NCBI RefSeq assembly: GCF_013155365.1
Contig: NZ_JABJRA010000006.1
Location: 248,001-312,000 of the forward strand
Source of the DNA: Nocardioides sp. zg-DK7169
GTDB taxonomy: Bacteria > Actinomycetota > Actinomycetes > Propionibacteriales > Nocardioidaceae
DNA length: 64,000 bases
Direction: 5' to 3'
The notes below the pieces were generated by a model that saw only the letters and a program-made list of their open reading frames with translations, was not told the origin of the DNA and did not search any database. Position 1 is the stretch's first letter; every line of letters starts with the position of its first letter. Shown piece after piece: positions 1 through 12,002 of this stretch. Position numbers and translations under genes: made by a program.

Positions 1-83
1 TCGCCCACGGGTCGGCGACAGCCCGGTGCGGGGGCCGCCGCCGCTGCTTGGCTGGCCCGGACCGCACACCCGGGGGAGTCGTC

Positions 84-2639
84 ATGAGCCTGCACCTGTC
101 CGAGAGCATCTCGTCCGTACCTCGCCCGAGGGTCCGCGCCCGCACCGGGCGGCGCGCGCTCGGCGCCGCCGTCGCGCTGGTCCTGGGCGCCGCCACGCTG
201 TCCGTGGCGGCGAGCGGGGGAGCCGCGGCCGCCACGACCCCGTGCGCGCCGGTGACCCACCCGCTGGGCCTGGCCACCGGCTGGACCGAGTTCGTGGAGG
301 GCAACGGGCACCGCACCTCGGAGTCCGAGGGATCGGTCGCCTACGGCGGTGACCTGCTCACCCCGATGACCGTCGGCGGCGACCTGACCGTCTCGCCGAG
401 CACGCCGACCCTCGTGGTGGCCGGCCGGCATGGTGAGTGGTTCAACCTCCAGCGCGGCAGCGCCTTCGTCACCCCGCGCAGCGGCGTGAACCTCAACGGG
501 GGCGGCTCCTACCTGAGTGCCAACCCGGTCGACTTCGCCGCCGCGTTCACGCACCTGCGGGCGACCTCGACCGCCTGGGGCGCGGCCCCGCAGAGCGGCA
601 CGCTCGTGCGCGATGGCGACACGCAGAACAGGGTCCTCGTGCTGCGCGGCACCGACACCGCGCTCAACGTGTTCCACCTCGACCAGGCGCTCCTCGACGA
701 GGCGCGCACGATCTCCTACGACGTCCCGCCCGGCGCCGCCGTCCTGGTCAACGTCGCCGGCACCAGCGTGCGCATCGACGGGGACAAGAAGATGACGCTG
801 ACGCCGGACGGGGCGCAGCCGACGACCGCCGGCGTCCGCGCCCGGGGTCCGTTCCTGTGGAACTTCCCGGAGGCCACCAGCCTGCGGATCCGGGTGGGCA
901 GCGACTTCGGCGGCCACCTGATCGCGCCGCGCGCCGCGGTCCGGGTGGACCTCGGGGTGATCGTGGGGCAGGTCGTCGCCGCGTCGTTCCACTCCGACAA
1001 CGAGACCCACGCCGCGTTCGTGCCGGCCAGCGTCTGCCTGCCCGCCCCGCCCCTGGACCCCGAGGACCCGGAGGTCCCCGAGCCCCCGAAGCGTTCCGAC
1101 GTCACCGTCACCAAGACCGCCTCCGCGGCCAGCGTGCCGGGCGGGAGCACCCTCGTCTACCGGCTGCGGGCCACCAACCTCGGCGCCGCGCCGGCCACCG
1201 GGGTGGTCGTCACGGACCGGCTGCCCGGCGGCGTCACGTTCGTGTCCGCGAGCGCACCCTGCACCCACGCCGGCGGCACCGTCACCTGCGCCGTCGGGAC
1301 CCTGGCGCCCAGTGCCTCCCGCGAGCTCGAGGTGCGCGTCCTCGTCGCCCCGATCGCCGGTGCGGGCCGGCCCTCGCACCCGCAGGCCTACCACTCGCTC
1401 ACGCCGTACAAGGTCGAGCAGCACGTCGACCTCGAGCCCGGCCAGACGCGCAGCGTGCGTGTGGACTGCGGGCCCGGTGACCTGGTGAGCGACGGCGCGC
1501 TGCGTACCGACCACGTCGACCAGGGCACCGGCACGCTCGCCGACGTCCGCATCCTCACCTCCCACGCCGTGGACGCGCGGACCTGGAAGGTCGTCGCGCG
1601 CAACCACGCGACCGGCCGGGCCCAGGCCAAGGCGTACGCCGTGTGCCTGCCCGGGCACACCGAGGTCGCGGACCGCCAGACCGGCCACGGCGACGGCCAC
1701 CGGCACCCGCTGGAGCTCGACGCCGAGCCGGTGACCGCGACGGTGGCCTACGGCCCCGGCACCCACCTCCAGACGCTGACCTGCCCGACGGGCAGCCGCC
1801 CCGTCGCGCCCGGCCACGCCGTCGCCGGCGGGCGCGCCACGCTGGTCTCCAGCGCGACCGGCACCGGGAGGAGCCGCACCTGGACCTTCGGCGTGCGCGT
1901 CGACGACCCGGCGACCGTGACGTTCAGCGTCTCCTGCCTGCGCACCACGACCGGTGCCGTGCAGGGCCACACCCACGAGCTGCACCTCACCCATGTCGTG
2001 CGCGAGGTGGTGCTGCGCCCCGACACCGTCACCGAGGAGCAGGTGACCTGTCCCGACGACGCCAAGGGCATCGTCGCGACCTTCGACCTGCCCGACGGCG
2101 TGCACCCGCTGGGCCACGACCCGAGGCTCAAGGCGCGGGCCTTCCGGCTGCTCACCGCTCCCGGGCCGAGCCGCACCGCGGTGCTGGACCTGCTGTGCCT
2201 GGGGGACCGCACCAGCACCGAGGCAACGGGCACGGGCTCACCCGTGACGCTGGACAACACCGCCGCGGTCACCAGCTCCTCGGTCGATGCCGACCCGGGC
2301 AACAACAGCGCGACCGCGACCGTCGTGGTCACTCCCGGCGCCGTCACCGCCGCCCTGCTCCCCGCGGGCCAGGTCGTCGGTCGCCAGGTGCGGCTGCGCG
2401 TGGTGTCCTCGGTCCCGACCCGTGGCCGGGTCGCCGTGCGCGCCGCCAACGGCCGGGTGCTCGCCCGAGGCACCCGCGTCCTCAAGGCGGCCACGCCCAC
2501 CACCGTGACGCTGCGCCTGACCCGACCGGGCGTGCGCCAGCTCGGCTCGTTGCGCGGTCAGCGGACCCGGCAGGTCACGGTCGTCGTCCGCCCGCGGGCC
2601 GGGCGCAACCAGACCCGCACGGTGACCGTGCGCCGCTGA
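84..2639 (+). CDS. Secreted choice-of-anchor-A / interrupted DUF11 surface protein
   Basis: 851 residues from ATG 84, chosen because GGGGGAG lies just upstream and the product opens with an arginine-rich signal peptide (hydrophobic core about 30-50, cut near AAAA-TTPC). Residues about 50-270 resemble the choice-of-anchor-A domain of secreted adhesin-like proteins. A DUF11 (conserved repeat) domain begins near 337 ([11 protein letters not shown]) and its usual last strand, ending [15 protein letters not shown], appears only near 717-750. Between them lie about 290 extra residues with three diverged cysteine-bearing modules (about 442-520, 547-619, 636-706). The C-terminal 100 residues are a beta-rich basic domain; no LPXTG motif is seen. 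Likely extracellular or wall-associated; the ligand cannot be told. Confidence 0.8.
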   Translation: MSLHLSESISSVPRPRVRARTGRRALGAAVALVLGAATLSVAASGGAAAATTPCAPVTHPLGLATGWTEFVEGNGHRTSESEGSVAYGGDLLTPMTVGGDLTVSPSTPTLVVAGRHGEWFNLQRGSAFVTPRSGVNLNGGGSYLSANPVDFAAAFTHLRATSTAWGAAPQSGTLVRDGDTQNRVLVLRGTDTALNVFHLDQALLDEARTISYDVPPGAAVLVNVAGTSVRIDGDKKMTLTPDGAQPTTAGVRARGPFLWNFPEATSLRIRVGSDFGGHLIAPRAAVRVDLGVIVGQVVAASFHSDNETHAAFVPASVCLPAPPLDPEDPEVPEPPKRSDVTVTKTASAASVPGGSTLVYRLRATNLGAAPATGVVVTDRLPGGVTFVSASAPCTHAGGTVTCAVGTLAPSASRELEVRVLVAPIAGAGRPSHPQAYHSLTPYKVEQHVDLEPGQTRSVRVDCGPGDLVSDGALRTDHVDQGTGTLADVRILTSHAVDARTWKVVARNHATGRAQAKAYAVCLPGHTEVADRQTGHGDGHRHPLELDAEPVTATVAYGPGTHLQTLTCPTGSRPVAPGHAVAGGRATLVSSATGTGRSRTWTFGVRVDDPATVTFSVSCLRTTTGAVQGHTHELHLTHVVREVVLRPDTVTEEQVTCPDDAKGIVATFDLPDGVHPLGHDPRLKARAFRLLTAPGPSRTAVLDLLCLGDRTSTEATGTGSPVTLDNTAAVTSSSVDADPGNNSATATVVVTPGAVTAALLPAGQVVGRQVRLRVVSSVPTRGRVAVRAANGRVLARGTRVLKAATPTTVTLRLTRPGVRQLGSLRGQRTRQVTVVVRPRAGRNQTRTVTVRR

Positions 2640-2653
2640 CGCACCACCATGCC

Positions 2654-2689
2654 GAGCGCGGCCTGCCCCGGACGGGGCAGGCCGCGCTC
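2654..2689 (+). terminator. Perfect 16-bp hairpin after the surface protein gene
   Basis: GAGCGCGGCCTGCCCC and its exact reverse complement flank a 4-base loop, 14 bases after the stop codon. The next gene (gltA) converges on it, so it may terminate in both directions. There is no long T run, as is common in actinobacteria. Confidence 0.75.
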
Positions 2690-2787
2690 GCGTCCCCCGG
2701 CGCGAGCGCCGCAGGGTCGCCAGACGCAGCGACCCCGGTCGGCTCAGGGCCGTCCGGGGTCGTTGCGGGGGAGTGCGTGGGCGAAGG

Positions 2788-4077
<1,290 letters not shown>

Positions 4078-4084
4078 GTCGCCC

Positions 4085-4090
4085 AACCTA
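4085..4090 (-). promoter_or_regulatory. Leaderless-type minus-10 of gltA
   Basis: TAGGTT on the minus strand, 7 bases before GTG 4077, leaving no room for a ribosome binding site. Confidence 0.5.
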
Positions 4091-4183
4091 ACGCTCCCTG
4101 CCCCGCTCCGCGTAGGCGGTGTCCGGGTCGCGGGCGGTCGGTGCGCCCACGGTGGTCCGGCGCAGGGGGCGACCCGCAGCATT

Positions 4184-4213
4184 TTGACCCTCCGCGCGGC
4201 GTGCCCGTATCGT
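4184..4213 (+). promoter_or_regulatory. Probable sigma-70 promoter of rplM-rpsI
   Basis: TTGACC (4184-4189) and TATCGT (4208-4213) are separated by 18 bp, a good match to housekeeping spacing. Transcription from here would give a leader of roughly 170 bases. Confidence 0.5.
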
Positions 4214-4393
4214 GAGTGGTCGCGTCTCCTGCCGCGCTCTCGACCTGTCGCACGGTCGGGGTGCAGCCCCGGGCTCCGCGGGTGGGCAACCACCTCGCGG
4301 GAACGTTCGGGCAGTTGTTCGTCAGAGGACGCCGCAGCACCACCCGCCAGGATCTCCCTGGTCGGGTCCTACGAACGAAGAAGGCTCGACATC

Positions 4394-4837
4394 GTGCGTA
4401 CGTACAGCCCGAAGCCCGGTGACATCCAGCGAGACTGGCTTGTCATCGACGCCACCGACATCGTCCTCGGCAAGCTCGCCGTCCAGACCGCCAACCTCCT
4501 GCGCGGCAAGCACAAGCCGATCTTCGCCCCGCACGTCGACGCCGGTGACTTCGTCATCATCGTCAACGCGGAGAAGGTCGCGCTGTCCGGCACCAAGAAG
4601 ACGACGAAGATGGCCTACCGCCACTCCGGCTACCCGGGCGGCCTCTCGGCCACCCCGATCGGCGAGCTGCTGGAGAAGGACGCTCGCAAGGCCATCGAGA
4701 AGGCCGTGTGGGGCATGCTCCCGAAGAACCGCCTCGGTCGGCAGATCCTCAAGAAGCTGAAGGTCTACTCGGGTCCCACCCACCCGCACCAGGCCCAGCA
4801 GGCCGTCCCCTTCGAGATCACCCAGATCTCCCAGTAA
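4394..4837 (+). CDS. rplM: 50S ribosomal protein L13
   Basis: 147 residues, normal for L13, an early-assembling large-subunit protein. Family hallmarks include [15 protein letters not shown] near the N terminus, [16 protein letters not shown] and RHSGYPGGL, and [12 protein letters not shown]. Start GTG 4394 follows GAAGAAGG. The next gene, rpsI, begins 35 bases downstream; the L13-S9 pair is one of the most conserved bacterial operons. Confidence 0.97.
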   Translation: MRTYSPKPGDIQRDWLVIDATDIVLGKLAVQTANLLRGKHKPIFAPHVDAGDFVIIVNAEKVALSGTKKTTKMAYRHSGYPGGLSATPIGELLEKDARKAIEKAVWGMLPKNRLGRQILKKLKVYSGPTHPHQAQQAVPFEITQISQ

Positions 4838-4872
4838 TCGTTTTCGCCGACCAAGTCTGAGTGAGGAATACA

Positions 4873-5370
4873 GTGGCTGACACCACCGAGGTCGAGGAGA
4901 CCTTCGAGACCGACGAGCAGGGCATCGCCTACAGCTCGGAGAGCGCCCCGTCCGCCGACGCCCCCGAGCGTCCCGCGACCATCGCCCCCGCAGCGGCCAC
5001 CGGCCGCCGCAAGGAGGCCGTGGCCCGCGTCCGCATCGTCCCCGGCACCGGCCAGTGGACGATCAACGGCCGTGAGCTCGACTCCTACTTCCCCAACAAG
5101 CTGCACCAGCAGGTTGTCAAGGAGCCCTTCACCGCGCTGCAGCTCGACGGTCGCTTCGACGTCATCGCGCGCATCCACGGTGGCGGCATCACCGGCCAGG
5201 CCGGCGCCCTGCGTCTCGGCGTGGCCCGCGCGCTGAACGCCGTCGACCTCGACGCGAACCGCGCGACGCTGAAGAAGGCCGGCCTGCTCACGCGGGACGC
5301 CCGCGTCATCGAGCGCAAGAAGGCTGGTCTCAAGAAGGCCCGCAAGGCGCCGCAGTTCAGCAAGCGCTGA
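4873..5370 (+). CDS. rpsI: 30S ribosomal protein S9
   Basis: 165 residues. The first 40-45 are an acidic low-complexity extension typical of actinobacterial S9; the conserved domain starts at [15 protein letters not shown] and ends in the basic tail KAPQFSKR, whose terminal Lys-Arg contacts P-site tRNA in the family. GTG 4873 is chosen over GTG 4861 because GAGTGAGG then lies at proper spacing. Co-transcribed with rplM; glmM starts 17 bases after its stop. Confidence 0.96.
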   Translation: MADTTEVEETFETDEQGIAYSSESAPSADAPERPATIAPAAATGRRKEAVARVRIVPGTGQWTINGRELDSYFPNKLHQQVVKEPFTALQLDGRFDVIARIHGGGITGQAGALRLGVARALNAVDLDANRATLKKAGLLTRDARVIERKKAGLKKARKAPQFSKR

Positions 5371-5387
5371 TCGCCACCGCGACACGC

Positions 5388-6734
5388 GTGGCACGCCTTT
5401 TCGGCACGGACGGGGTCCGGGGCGAGGCGAACGGTGTTCTCACCGCTCCTCTCGCCCTGGACCTTTCCGTTGCAGCAGCCCGGGTCCTCGTCGACCGCGG
5501 TGACTTCAGCGGACCCCGTCCGCTGGCCGTCGTCGGTCGTGACACACGCATCTCGGGGCAGTTCCTGGAGCACGCGGTGGTCGCCGGCCTGGCGTCCGCC
5601 GGGTGCGACGTCCTGCGCCTCCGGGTGGTCCCGACCCCCGGTGTCGCCTACCTGACCGGCGCCCTCGGCGCCGACCTCGGGGTCGTCATCAGCGCCTCGC
5701 ACAACCCGATGCCCGACAACGGCATCAAGTTCCTGGCCCGTGGCGGGGTCAAGCTCGACGACGCCGTGGAGCGCCAGATCGAGGCCGTCATGGGCACCGA
5801 GTGGGACCCGCCGCGCGGCGCCCACGTCGGGCGGGTGACGCCGTACGCCACCCCGATCGAGGAGTACGTCGAGCACCTCGTCGCCACGACGCAGCCGCTC
5901 GCCGGCCTGCGCGTCGTCCTCGACTGCGCCCACGGTGCCGCCTCGGTCGCCGGACCGATGGCGCTGCGCGCCGCCGGCGCCGAGGTCGTCGCGATCAACA
6001 ACCAGCCCGACGGGCTCAACATCAACGACGGCTGCGGCTCCACCCACCTCGAGCCGCTGCGTGCGGCGGTCCTCGAGCACGGCGCGGACGCCGGCTTCGC
6101 CCTGGACGGCGACGCCGACCGCTGCCTGGCGGTGGACGCCGAGGGCCACGTCGTCGACGGCGACCAGATCATGGCCATCCTCGCGCTGGGCATGCGCGAC
6201 GCCGGCCTGCTCGCGCAGGACACCCTCGTCGCGACGGTGATGAGCAACCTCGGCCTGGTCCGCGCGATGACCGAGCACGGCATCGCGGTGCGCCAGGCCC
6301 AGGTCGGCGACCGCTACGTGCTGGAGGAGATGAACGGCGGCGGCTTCTCGCTGGGCGGGGAGCAGTCCGGGCACGTCATCATGAGCGCCTACGCCACCAC
6401 CGGCGACGGCGTGCTCACCGCGCTGCACGTGCTCGAGCGGATGGTGCTGACCGGCCGCTCGCTCGCCGATCTCGCGGCGGTGATGACGCGCTTCCCGCAG
6501 GTGCTCGTCAATGTGCCGGGCGTCGACAAGACCCGTGCTGCCAGCGACCCCGTGCTGCGGGCCGCGGTCGAGGCCGAGGAGGCCGCGCTGGGCGAGGACG
6601 GACGGGTGCTGCTGCGCCCCTCCGGAACCGAGCCGCTGGTGCGGGTGATGGTCGAGGCCCCGACCGCGGAGATCGCCGAGAGCGTCGCGGGACGCCTCGC
6701 CGACGTGGTTCGCGACCGATTGGCCCTGGCCTGA
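5388..6734 (+). CDS. glmM: Phosphoglucosamine mutase
   Basis: 448 residues; converts glucosamine-6-phosphate to glucosamine-1-phosphate for UDP-GlcNAc and cell wall synthesis. Domains follow the alpha-D-phosphohexomutase plan: [10 protein letters not shown] at the N terminus, the phosphoserine loop SASHNP (Ser about 104), metal-binding DGDADRC near 240, a sugar-binding GEQSGH loop, and the phosphate-binding [15 protein letters not shown] at the C terminus. Start GTG 5388 lies 17 bases after rpsI. glmS, which makes its substrate, is 3 kb downstream. Confidence 0.96.
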   Translation: MARLFGTDGVRGEANGVLTAPLALDLSVAAARVLVDRGDFSGPRPLAVVGRDTRISGQFLEHAVVAGLASAGCDVLRLRVVPTPGVAYLTGALGADLGVVISASHNPMPDNGIKFLARGGVKLDDAVERQIEAVMGTEWDPPRGAHVGRVTPYATPIEEYVEHLVATTQPLAGLRVVLDCAHGAASVAGPMALRAAGAEVVAINNQPDGLNINDGCGSTHLEPLRAAVLEHGADAGFALDGDADRCLAVDAEGHVVDGDQIMAILALGMRDAGLLAQDTLVATVMSNLGLVRAMTEHGIAVRQAQVGDRYVLEEMNGGGFSLGGEQSGHVIMSAYATTGDGVLTALHVLERMVLTGRSLADLAAVMTRFPQVLVNVPGVDKTRAASDPVLRAAVEAEEAALGEDGRVLLRPSGTEPLVRVMVEAPTAEIAESVAGRLADVVRDRLALA

Positions 6735-6743
6735 GCCAGGCCC

Positions 6744-6749
6744 TAGATT
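6744..6749 (+). promoter_or_regulatory. Leaderless-type minus-10 of the ABC-2 exporter
   Basis: TAGATT, 7 bases before ATG 6757 and 9 bases after the glmM stop. Confidence 0.5.
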
Positions 6750-6756
6750 GCGCCGG

Positions 6757-7686
6757 ATGACCCACTCCGGACCCGAGCTGAGAGTCGAGGGGCTGAGCAA
6801 GTCCTTCGGTCCCGTGCGCGCCGTCGACGACCTGTCCTTCACCGTGCGCCCCGGCGCCGTCACCGGCTTCCTGGGGCCGAACGGGTCGGGCAAGACGACG
6901 ACGCTGCGGATGCTCCTCGGGCTGACCGCCCCCACCGCGGGCCGCGCCCTCGTCGACGGCACGCCGTACGCCGCCCTGCGCCGCCCGGCACGGGTGGTGG
7001 GGGCGTCCCTGGAGGCGGGGTTCCACCCCGGGCGTACCGGGCTGGGCCACCTGGAGGTCTACGCGCCGCAGGTCGGGGTGTCGCGCCAGCGCTGCCGCGA
7101 CCTGCTCGACCTGGTCGGGCTCACGGCCGCCGCGGACCGCAAGGTCGGCGGCTACTCGATGGGCATGCGCCAGCGCCTTGCGCTGGCCACCACGCTGCTC
7201 GGCGACCCGCCCGCCGTCGTGCTCGACGAGCCCGCGAACGGTCTGGACCCCGAGGGGATCGTCTGGCTGCGCGGCCTGCTGCGCGCCTTCGCCGCCGAGG
7301 GCCGCACCGTGCTGGTCTCCAGCCACGTCCTGGGGGAGGTCCAGCACACCGTGGACGACGTCGTCATCATCGCCGGCGGTCGCCTCGCGCACGCCTCGTC
7401 GCTGGCCGCCCTGGCGGACCTCGCCGTGCAGGAGACCCTCGCGGTGTCGCCGGACGCCGCGCGCCTGGCCGCGCTGTGCCGCGAGCGCGGGTGGGCGGTG
7501 GCGCCCGAGGGCGCCGGCCTGCTCGTCTCCGACGTGTCCGCCGCCGAGCTCGGGGCGGCCGCCTTCGCCGCCGGGGTCGAGCTGCACCAGCTCACCCCGC
7601 GCGGCACCGACCTCGAGCAGGTCTTCCTGCGCCTGACCGCGCCCGGCCGGCCGGCCCGCGAGCCGGAGGCGGTGGTGGCCCGATGA
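6757..7686 (+). CDS. ABC-2 type exporter, ATP-binding subunit
   Basis: 309 residues. Walker A GPNGSGKTT near 39, signature YSMGMRQRLALA, Walker B VVLDEPANGLDPEG and the H-loop SSH are all intact, so it should hydrolyse ATP. The DrrA/CcmA-like architecture with a C-terminal regulatory tail (about 225-309) is typical of drug or lipid exporters. Its stop overlaps the start of the permease gene (ATGA), so the two are coupled. Substrate unknown. Confidence 0.9.
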   Translation: MTHSGPELRVEGLSKSFGPVRAVDDLSFTVRPGAVTGFLGPNGSGKTTTLRMLLGLTAPTAGRALVDGTPYAALRRPARVVGASLEAGFHPGRTGLGHLEVYAPQVGVSRQRCRDLLDLVGLTAAADRKVGGYSMGMRQRLALATTLLGDPPAVVLDEPANGLDPEGIVWLRGLLRAFAAEGRTVLVSSHVLGEVQHTVDDVVIIAGGRLAHASSLAALADLAVQETLAVSPDAARLAALCRERGWAVAPEGAGLLVSDVSAAELGAAAFAAGVELHQLTPRGTDLEQVFLRLTAPGRPAREPEAVVAR

Positions 7687-8483
7687 GCGCCGCGATCCGC
7701 GCCGAGCTGCGCAAGATCACCTCCACCCGGCTGTGGTGGGTGCTGCTCCTCGCCCAGGCCGGCTACCTGGGCTTCATCGGGCTGGTGATGGCCTTCTCCT
7801 TCACCGTGGAGATGCCCGAGGGGACCTCCAGCGGCCCGGCGCTGTCCGGGATGGACGCGGCGACCGCGACGTACTCGCTGGTCAACGCGATCGGCTACGT
7901 CTTCCCGCTGGTGATCGGCAGCCTCGCGGTCACCACCGAGTTCCGCCACCGCACGATCGGGCAGACGCTGCTGGTCGAGCCGCGGCGCGGGGTGGTGCTG
8001 GCCGCCAAGCTGATCGCGACCGTGCCGCTCGGGCTGCTGTTCGGCGTCGTCGGCGTCGCCTCGCTGGTCGGGGCGTCCGCGCCGCTGCTGGCCTGGCAGG
8101 GCGACGGAGCGTTCCTGGGCGACCCGGAGGTCCTCGCGATCCTCGCGCTGGGCGTCGTGGTGATGGCGCTGTGGGCGGTGATCGGCGCCGCGTTCGGCAG
8201 CGTGGTGACCAACCAGGTCGCCGCCATCGTGGTGATCCTGGCCTTCACCCAGTTCGTGGAGCCGGTCGCCCGGCTCGCGCTGTCCGCGGTGGACGGCCTG
8301 GAGCAGGTGGCCCGCTTCCTGCCCGGCTCGGCCGCCGACGCGGTGGTGGGCGCCAGCCTGTTCAACGAGATCGGGGAGGGCTCGCTGCTCTCGCGTCCCG
8401 CCGGCCTGGCCGTGCTGCTGACCTACGCCCTCGTGCTCGCGGCGATCGGGCGGGCCACGACCCTGCGCCGCGACCTCGTCTGA
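7683..8483 (+). CDS. ABC-2 type exporter, membrane subunit
   Basis: 266 residues with about six hydrophobic segments, beginning at ITSTRLWWVLLLAQAGYLG and ending near AVLLTYALVLAAIGRAT. The TEFRHRTIGQTLLVEPRR stretch is the characteristic cytoplasmic motif after the second membrane helix of NatB/ABC-2 permeases. Overlaps the ATPase gene by 4 bases and converges on coaA with an 18-base gap. Confidence 0.85.
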   Translation: MSAAIRAELRKITSTRLWWVLLLAQAGYLGFIGLVMAFSFTVEMPEGTSSGPALSGMDAATATYSLVNAIGYVFPLVIGSLAVTTEFRHRTIGQTLLVEPRRGVVLAAKLIATVPLGLLFGVVGVASLVGASAPLLAWQGDGAFLGDPEVLAILALGVVVMALWAVIGAAFGSVVTNQVAAIVVILAFTQFVEPVARLALSAVDGLEQVARFLPGSAADAVVGASLFNEIGEGSLLSRPAGLAVLLTYALVLAAIGRATTLRRDLV

Positions 8484-8501
8484 GGCCGGGCTGGGCGCCG
8501 C

Positions 8502-9494
8502 TCAGACCTTGCGCAGGCGGACGTAGCGCACCGAGTGGTCGGCGTCCTTGCGCAGCACCAGGGTGGCGCGCGAGCGGGTCGGCAGCACGTTGTCGACCAG
8601 GTTGGGGCCGTTGATGGTGTCCCAGATCCGCTCGGCCTCGGCGACCGCCTCCTCGTGGCTGAGGGCGGCGTACTTCGCGAAGTAGGAGTCGGGGTCGCGG
8701 AACGCGGTCTTGCGCAGGCTGAGGAAGCGGTCGACGTACCACTCGCGGATGTGGTGGGTGCCGGCGTCGACGTAGACGCTGAAGTCGAAGAAGTCGCTGA
8801 GGCCCAGGCCGGTGCGGCCGTCCTCGCGGGCCCGCGCCGGCTGCAGGACGTTGAGGCCCTCGACGATGACGATGTCGGGGCGCTTCACGACCACCCGCTC
8901 GCCGGGGACCACGTCGTAGGTGAGGTGGGAGTAGACCGGCGCCTCCACCTCGTCCTTGCCGGACTTGATGTCGACCACGAAGCGCAGCAGCGCGCGGCGG
9001 TCGTAGGACTCCGGGAAGCCCTTGCGGTGCATCAGGCCGCGCCGCGCGAGCTCGGCGTTGGGGTAGAGGAAGCCGTCGGTGGTGACCAGCTCGACGTTGG
9101 GGTGCTCGGGCCAGTGCGCCAGCATCTGCTGCAGCACCCGGGCGGTGGTGGACTTCCCGACCGCGACCGAGCCGGCGACGCCGATGACGAACGGCGTGCG
9201 CGGGGGAGTGCGCTGGTGCAGGAAGGCCTCCTGAGCGCGGTGCAGGTCGCCGGCGGCGCTGACGTACAGGCTCAGCAGCCGGCTGAGCGGGAGGTAGACC
9301 TCCTGCACCTCGTCGAGGTCCAGGGCGTCGCCGAAGCCGCGCAGCGCGCGCAGCTCGTCCTCGCGCAGCGGGTTCGCGGTCTCCTCCGCGAGCGCGGCCC
9401 AGGCGGCGCGGTCGAGCTCGACGTACGGCGAGGCCTCCCGAGTGAGGTCACGGCCTGGATCGGTGATCGAGGCCCGGAGACCGCCAGAAGACAT
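8502..9494 (-). CDS. coaA: Pantothenate kinase, type I
   Basis: 330 residues; phosphorylates pantothenate, the committed step of coenzyme A synthesis. The P-loop [12 protein letters not shown] (about 105-116), the [17 protein letters not shown] motif, and [11 protein letters not shown] with a downstream [11 protein letters not shown] are the prokaryotic CoaA signatures. Divergent from glmS over 105 bp. Confidence 0.95.
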   Translation of the reverse strand: MSSGGLRASITDPGRDLTREASPYVELDRAAWAALAEETANPLREDELRALRGFGDALDLDEVQEVYLPLSRLLSLYVSAAGDLHRAQEAFLHQRTPPRTPFVIGVAGSVAVGKSTTARVLQQMLAHWPEHPNVELVTTDGFLYPNAELARRGLMHRKGFPESYDRRALLRFVVDIKSGKDEVEAPVYSHLTYDVVPGERVVVKRPDIVIVEGLNVLQPARAREDGRTGLGLSDFFDFSVYVDAGTHHIREWYVDRFLSLRKTAFRDPDSYFAKYAALSHEEAVAEAERIWDTINGPNLVDNVLPTRSRATLVLRKDADHSVRYVRLRKV

Positions 9495-9586
9495 GGTCCC
9501 GATTGTTGCAGCCCTGGGCGCCTCGGCGTTGTGGCGTCCGCCTCATCGCGTCGACGTGGGTGCACGGGACGGGGTGGGAGGCGATC

Positions 9587-9592
9587 TAGAGT
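9587..9592 (+). promoter_or_regulatory. Leaderless-type minus-10 of glmS
   Basis: TAGAGT, 7 bases before ATG 9600. A start this close to the promoter excludes a glmS ribozyme. Confidence 0.55.
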
Positions 9593-9599
9593 GGGGCCC

Positions 9600-11444
9600 A
9601 TGTGCGGCATCGTTGGCTACGTCGGCCACCAGCAGGCCCAGGACGTGGTCATCGAGGGACTGCGACGACTGGAGTACCGCGGCTACGACTCGGCCGGCAT
9701 CGCCCTGGTCGCCGACGGCGCGGTCGCCAGCGACAAGCGCGCCGGCAAGCTGGCCAACCTCGAGAAGGCGATCGCCACGACGCCGCTGCCCGCGTCGCGC
9801 ACCGGGATCGGCCACACCCGCTGGGCCACCCACGGCGCGCCGAACGACGTCAACGCCCACCCCCACCTCGGCGCGCGGCGCCGGGTGGCGCTGGTGCACA
9901 ACGGCATCATCGAGAACTTCGACGACCTGCGTGCCCGCCTCGAGGCCGACGGTCACGAGCTGGTCTCCGAGACCGACACCGAGGTCGCGGCGCACCTGCT
10001 GGAGCTCCAGGTCGAGTCGGGCGTCGACCTGACCCTGGCGATGCAGCGCGTCTGCCAGCAGCTCGAGGGCGCGTTCACCCTCGTGGCCGTCGACGGCCAG
10101 GACCCCGACCGGGTGGTCGCCGCCCGCCGCAACTCCCCGCTCGTCGTGGGGATCGGCGAGGGCGAGAACTTCCTGGGCTCCGACGTCGCGGCGTTCATCC
10201 AGCACACCCGCGAGGCCCTCGAGCTCGGCCAGGACCAGGTCGTCACGATCACCGCCGACGCGGTCGAGGTCACCGACTTCGACGGCTCGCCGGCCGAGGG
10301 CCGCCGCTTCCACGTCGACTGGGACCTCTCCGCCGCGGAGAAGGACGGCCACGACTGGTTCATGCGCAAGGAGATCTTCGAGCAGCCCCGCGCGGTCGCG
10401 GACTCGCTGCTCGGGCGCCACACCCGCACCGGGCAGCTCCAGCTCGACGAGATGCGCCTCTCCGACCAGGAGCTGCGCGACATCGACAAGATCATCATCA
10501 TCGCGTGCGGCACGTCCTTCTACGCCGGCATGGTCGCGAAGTACGCCATCGAGCACTGGTGCCGGATCCCCGTCGAGGTCGAGCTGGCCTCCGAGTTCCG
10601 CTACCGCGACCCGATCCTCGACTACTCCACGCTGGTCGTCGCGATCAGCCAGTCCGGCGAGACCGCGGACACCCTCCAGGCGATCCGCCACGCGCGGCTC
10701 CAGCGCTCGAAGGTGCTCGCGATCTGCAACACCAACGGCTCGACGATCCCGCGCGAGTCCGACGCGGTCATCTACACCCACGCCGGTCCCGAGATCGGGG
10801 TGGCCTCCACCAAGGGCTTCCTGACCCAGCTGATCGCCTGCTACCTGCTCGCGCTCTACCTGGCCCAGGTCAAGGGCACCCGGTACGGCGACGAGATCTC
10901 CCAGGTGATGGAGCAGCTCGAGGCGATCCCCGACCAGGTGCAGCAGGTGCTGGACGGCGCCGAGCAGATCTACGAGCTCGCCCGCGCCCACGTCGGCACC
11001 AGCTCGGTGCTGTTCCTGGGCCGCCACGCCGGCTACCCGGTGGCGCTCGAGGGTGCGCTCAAGCTCAAGGAGCTGGCCTACATCCACGCCGAGGGCTTCG
11101 CCGCCGGCGAGCTCAAGCACGGCCCGATCGCGCTGGTCGAGGACGGGCTGCCGGTGCTGTGCGTCGTACCGCCCCGGGGTCGTGACCAGCTGCGCGACAA
11201 GATGATCAGCGGCATCCAGGAGGTCCGGGCGCGCGGCGCCCGCACCATCTGCCTGGTCGAGGAGGGCGACGAGGCGATCACGGCGTACGCCGACGAGCTG
11301 GTGCGCCTGCCCAGCGTCCCGGTGCTGCTCCAGCCGCTCGTCGCGGTCGTCCCCCTCCAGCTCTTCGCCTGCGAGCTGGCCACCGCGATGGGCCACGACG
11401 TCGACCAGCCCCGCAACCTCGCCAAGTCCGTCACCGTCGAGTAG
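9600..11444 (+). CDS. glmS: Glutamine--fructose-6-phosphate aminotransferase (isomerizing)
   Basis: 614 residues; makes glucosamine-6-phosphate, the entry step to UDP-GlcNAc. The N-terminal class II glutaminase begins MCGIVGYVG, with Cys2 as the nucleophile after methionine removal, and carries [14 protein letters not shown] and HTRWATHG. Two SIS domains follow (about 285-425 and 455-600; [33 protein letters not shown]), ending [15 protein letters not shown] as expected. acpS follows 7 bases later. Confidence 0.97.
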   Translation: MCGIVGYVGHQQAQDVVIEGLRRLEYRGYDSAGIALVADGAVASDKRAGKLANLEKAIATTPLPASRTGIGHTRWATHGAPNDVNAHPHLGARRRVALVHNGIIENFDDLRARLEADGHELVSETDTEVAAHLLELQVESGVDLTLAMQRVCQQLEGAFTLVAVDGQDPDRVVAARRNSPLVVGIGEGENFLGSDVAAFIQHTREALELGQDQVVTITADAVEVTDFDGSPAEGRRFHVDWDLSAAEKDGHDWFMRKEIFEQPRAVADSLLGRHTRTGQLQLDEMRLSDQELRDIDKIIIIACGTSFYAGMVAKYAIEHWCRIPVEVELASEFRYRDPILDYSTLVVAISQSGETADTLQAIRHARLQRSKVLAICNTNGSTIPRESDAVIYTHAGPEIGVASTKGFLTQLIACYLLALYLAQVKGTRYGDEISQVMEQLEAIPDQVQQVLDGAEQIYELARAHVGTSSVLFLGRHAGYPVALEGALKLKELAYIHAEGFAAGELKHGPIALVEDGLPVLCVVPPRGRDQLRDKMISGIQEVRARGARTICLVEEGDEAITAYADELVRLPSVPVLLQPLVAVVPLQLFACELATAMGHDVDQPRNLAKSVTVE

Positions 11445-11451
11445 AGCGGCG

Positions 11452-11805
11452 ATGGCGGTGATCGGCGTCGGCATCGACGTCTGCGACATCGAGCGCTTCG
11501 GCGCCTCGCTCGAGCGCACCCCCGGGCTGCTGGTCCGGCTGTTCACCGAGGCCGAGCGCACCCGCGCCGTCGCCTCGCTCGCCGCCCGCTTCGCGGCCAA
11601 GGAGGCGCTCGCCAAGGCGCTCGGCGCGCCGCGGGGGATGGCATGGCACGACTGCGAGGTCGTCAGCGAGTCCTCGGGTCGCCCGGTGTTCGCGCTGCGC
11701 GGCACGGTCGCGGCGGCGGTCGCGGCCGCCGGGGCCACCCACGTGCACCTCTCGCTCTCCCACGACGCCGGGGTCGCCTCGGCGATGGTCGTGCTCGAGT
11801 CCTGA
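11452..11805 (+). CDS. acpS: Holo-[acyl-carrier-protein] synthase
   Basis: 117 residues; transfers 4'-phosphopantetheine from CoA to acyl carrier protein. The metal-binding Asp sits in [11 protein letters not shown] and the Glu in [13 protein letters not shown], and [16 protein letters not shown] closes the fold. ATG 11452 is chosen because it is the first start after the glmS stop (7-base gap); GTG 11458 is an alternative. Confidence 0.92.
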   Translation: MAVIGVGIDVCDIERFGASLERTPGLLVRLFTEAERTRAVASLAARFAAKEALAKALGAPRGMAWHDCEVVSESSGRPVFALRGTVAAAVAAAGATHVHLSLSHDAGVASAMVVLES

Positions 11806-12002
11806 CCGACCGGTCCGGACAGGTCCGGCACTCCCGCCCGTTCGCCGGACAGCCGACGCGCGCCGGGTGAGGATCGAGCCTCTCGGGGCTCAGGTACGAG
11901 CCAGGACCGCCGCCGTCGCGTCGTGGTCGGCAGGTGCCTGCGCGGCCGCAGGGTGCGGCACCTCGCCGGGGGGCGGGCGTAGGTCAGGGAGTCCGCACGC
12001 CG

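Larger units (their letters stand above)
4078..4393. other. Divergent control region between gltA and rplM
   Basis: 316 bp with no convincing coding sequence. It holds the gltA minus-10 element at the left edge, a sigma-70-type promoter reading toward rplM at 4184-4213, and then a G/C-rich untranslated leader of roughly 170 bases before rplM. No known ribosomal-protein leader motif was recognised. Confidence 0.6.

Noticed and set aside
9495-9599. glmS ribozyme/riboswitch
   Set aside because: The likely transcription start is next to the start codon (TAGAGT 7 bases upstream), leaving no leader to hold the ribozyme.
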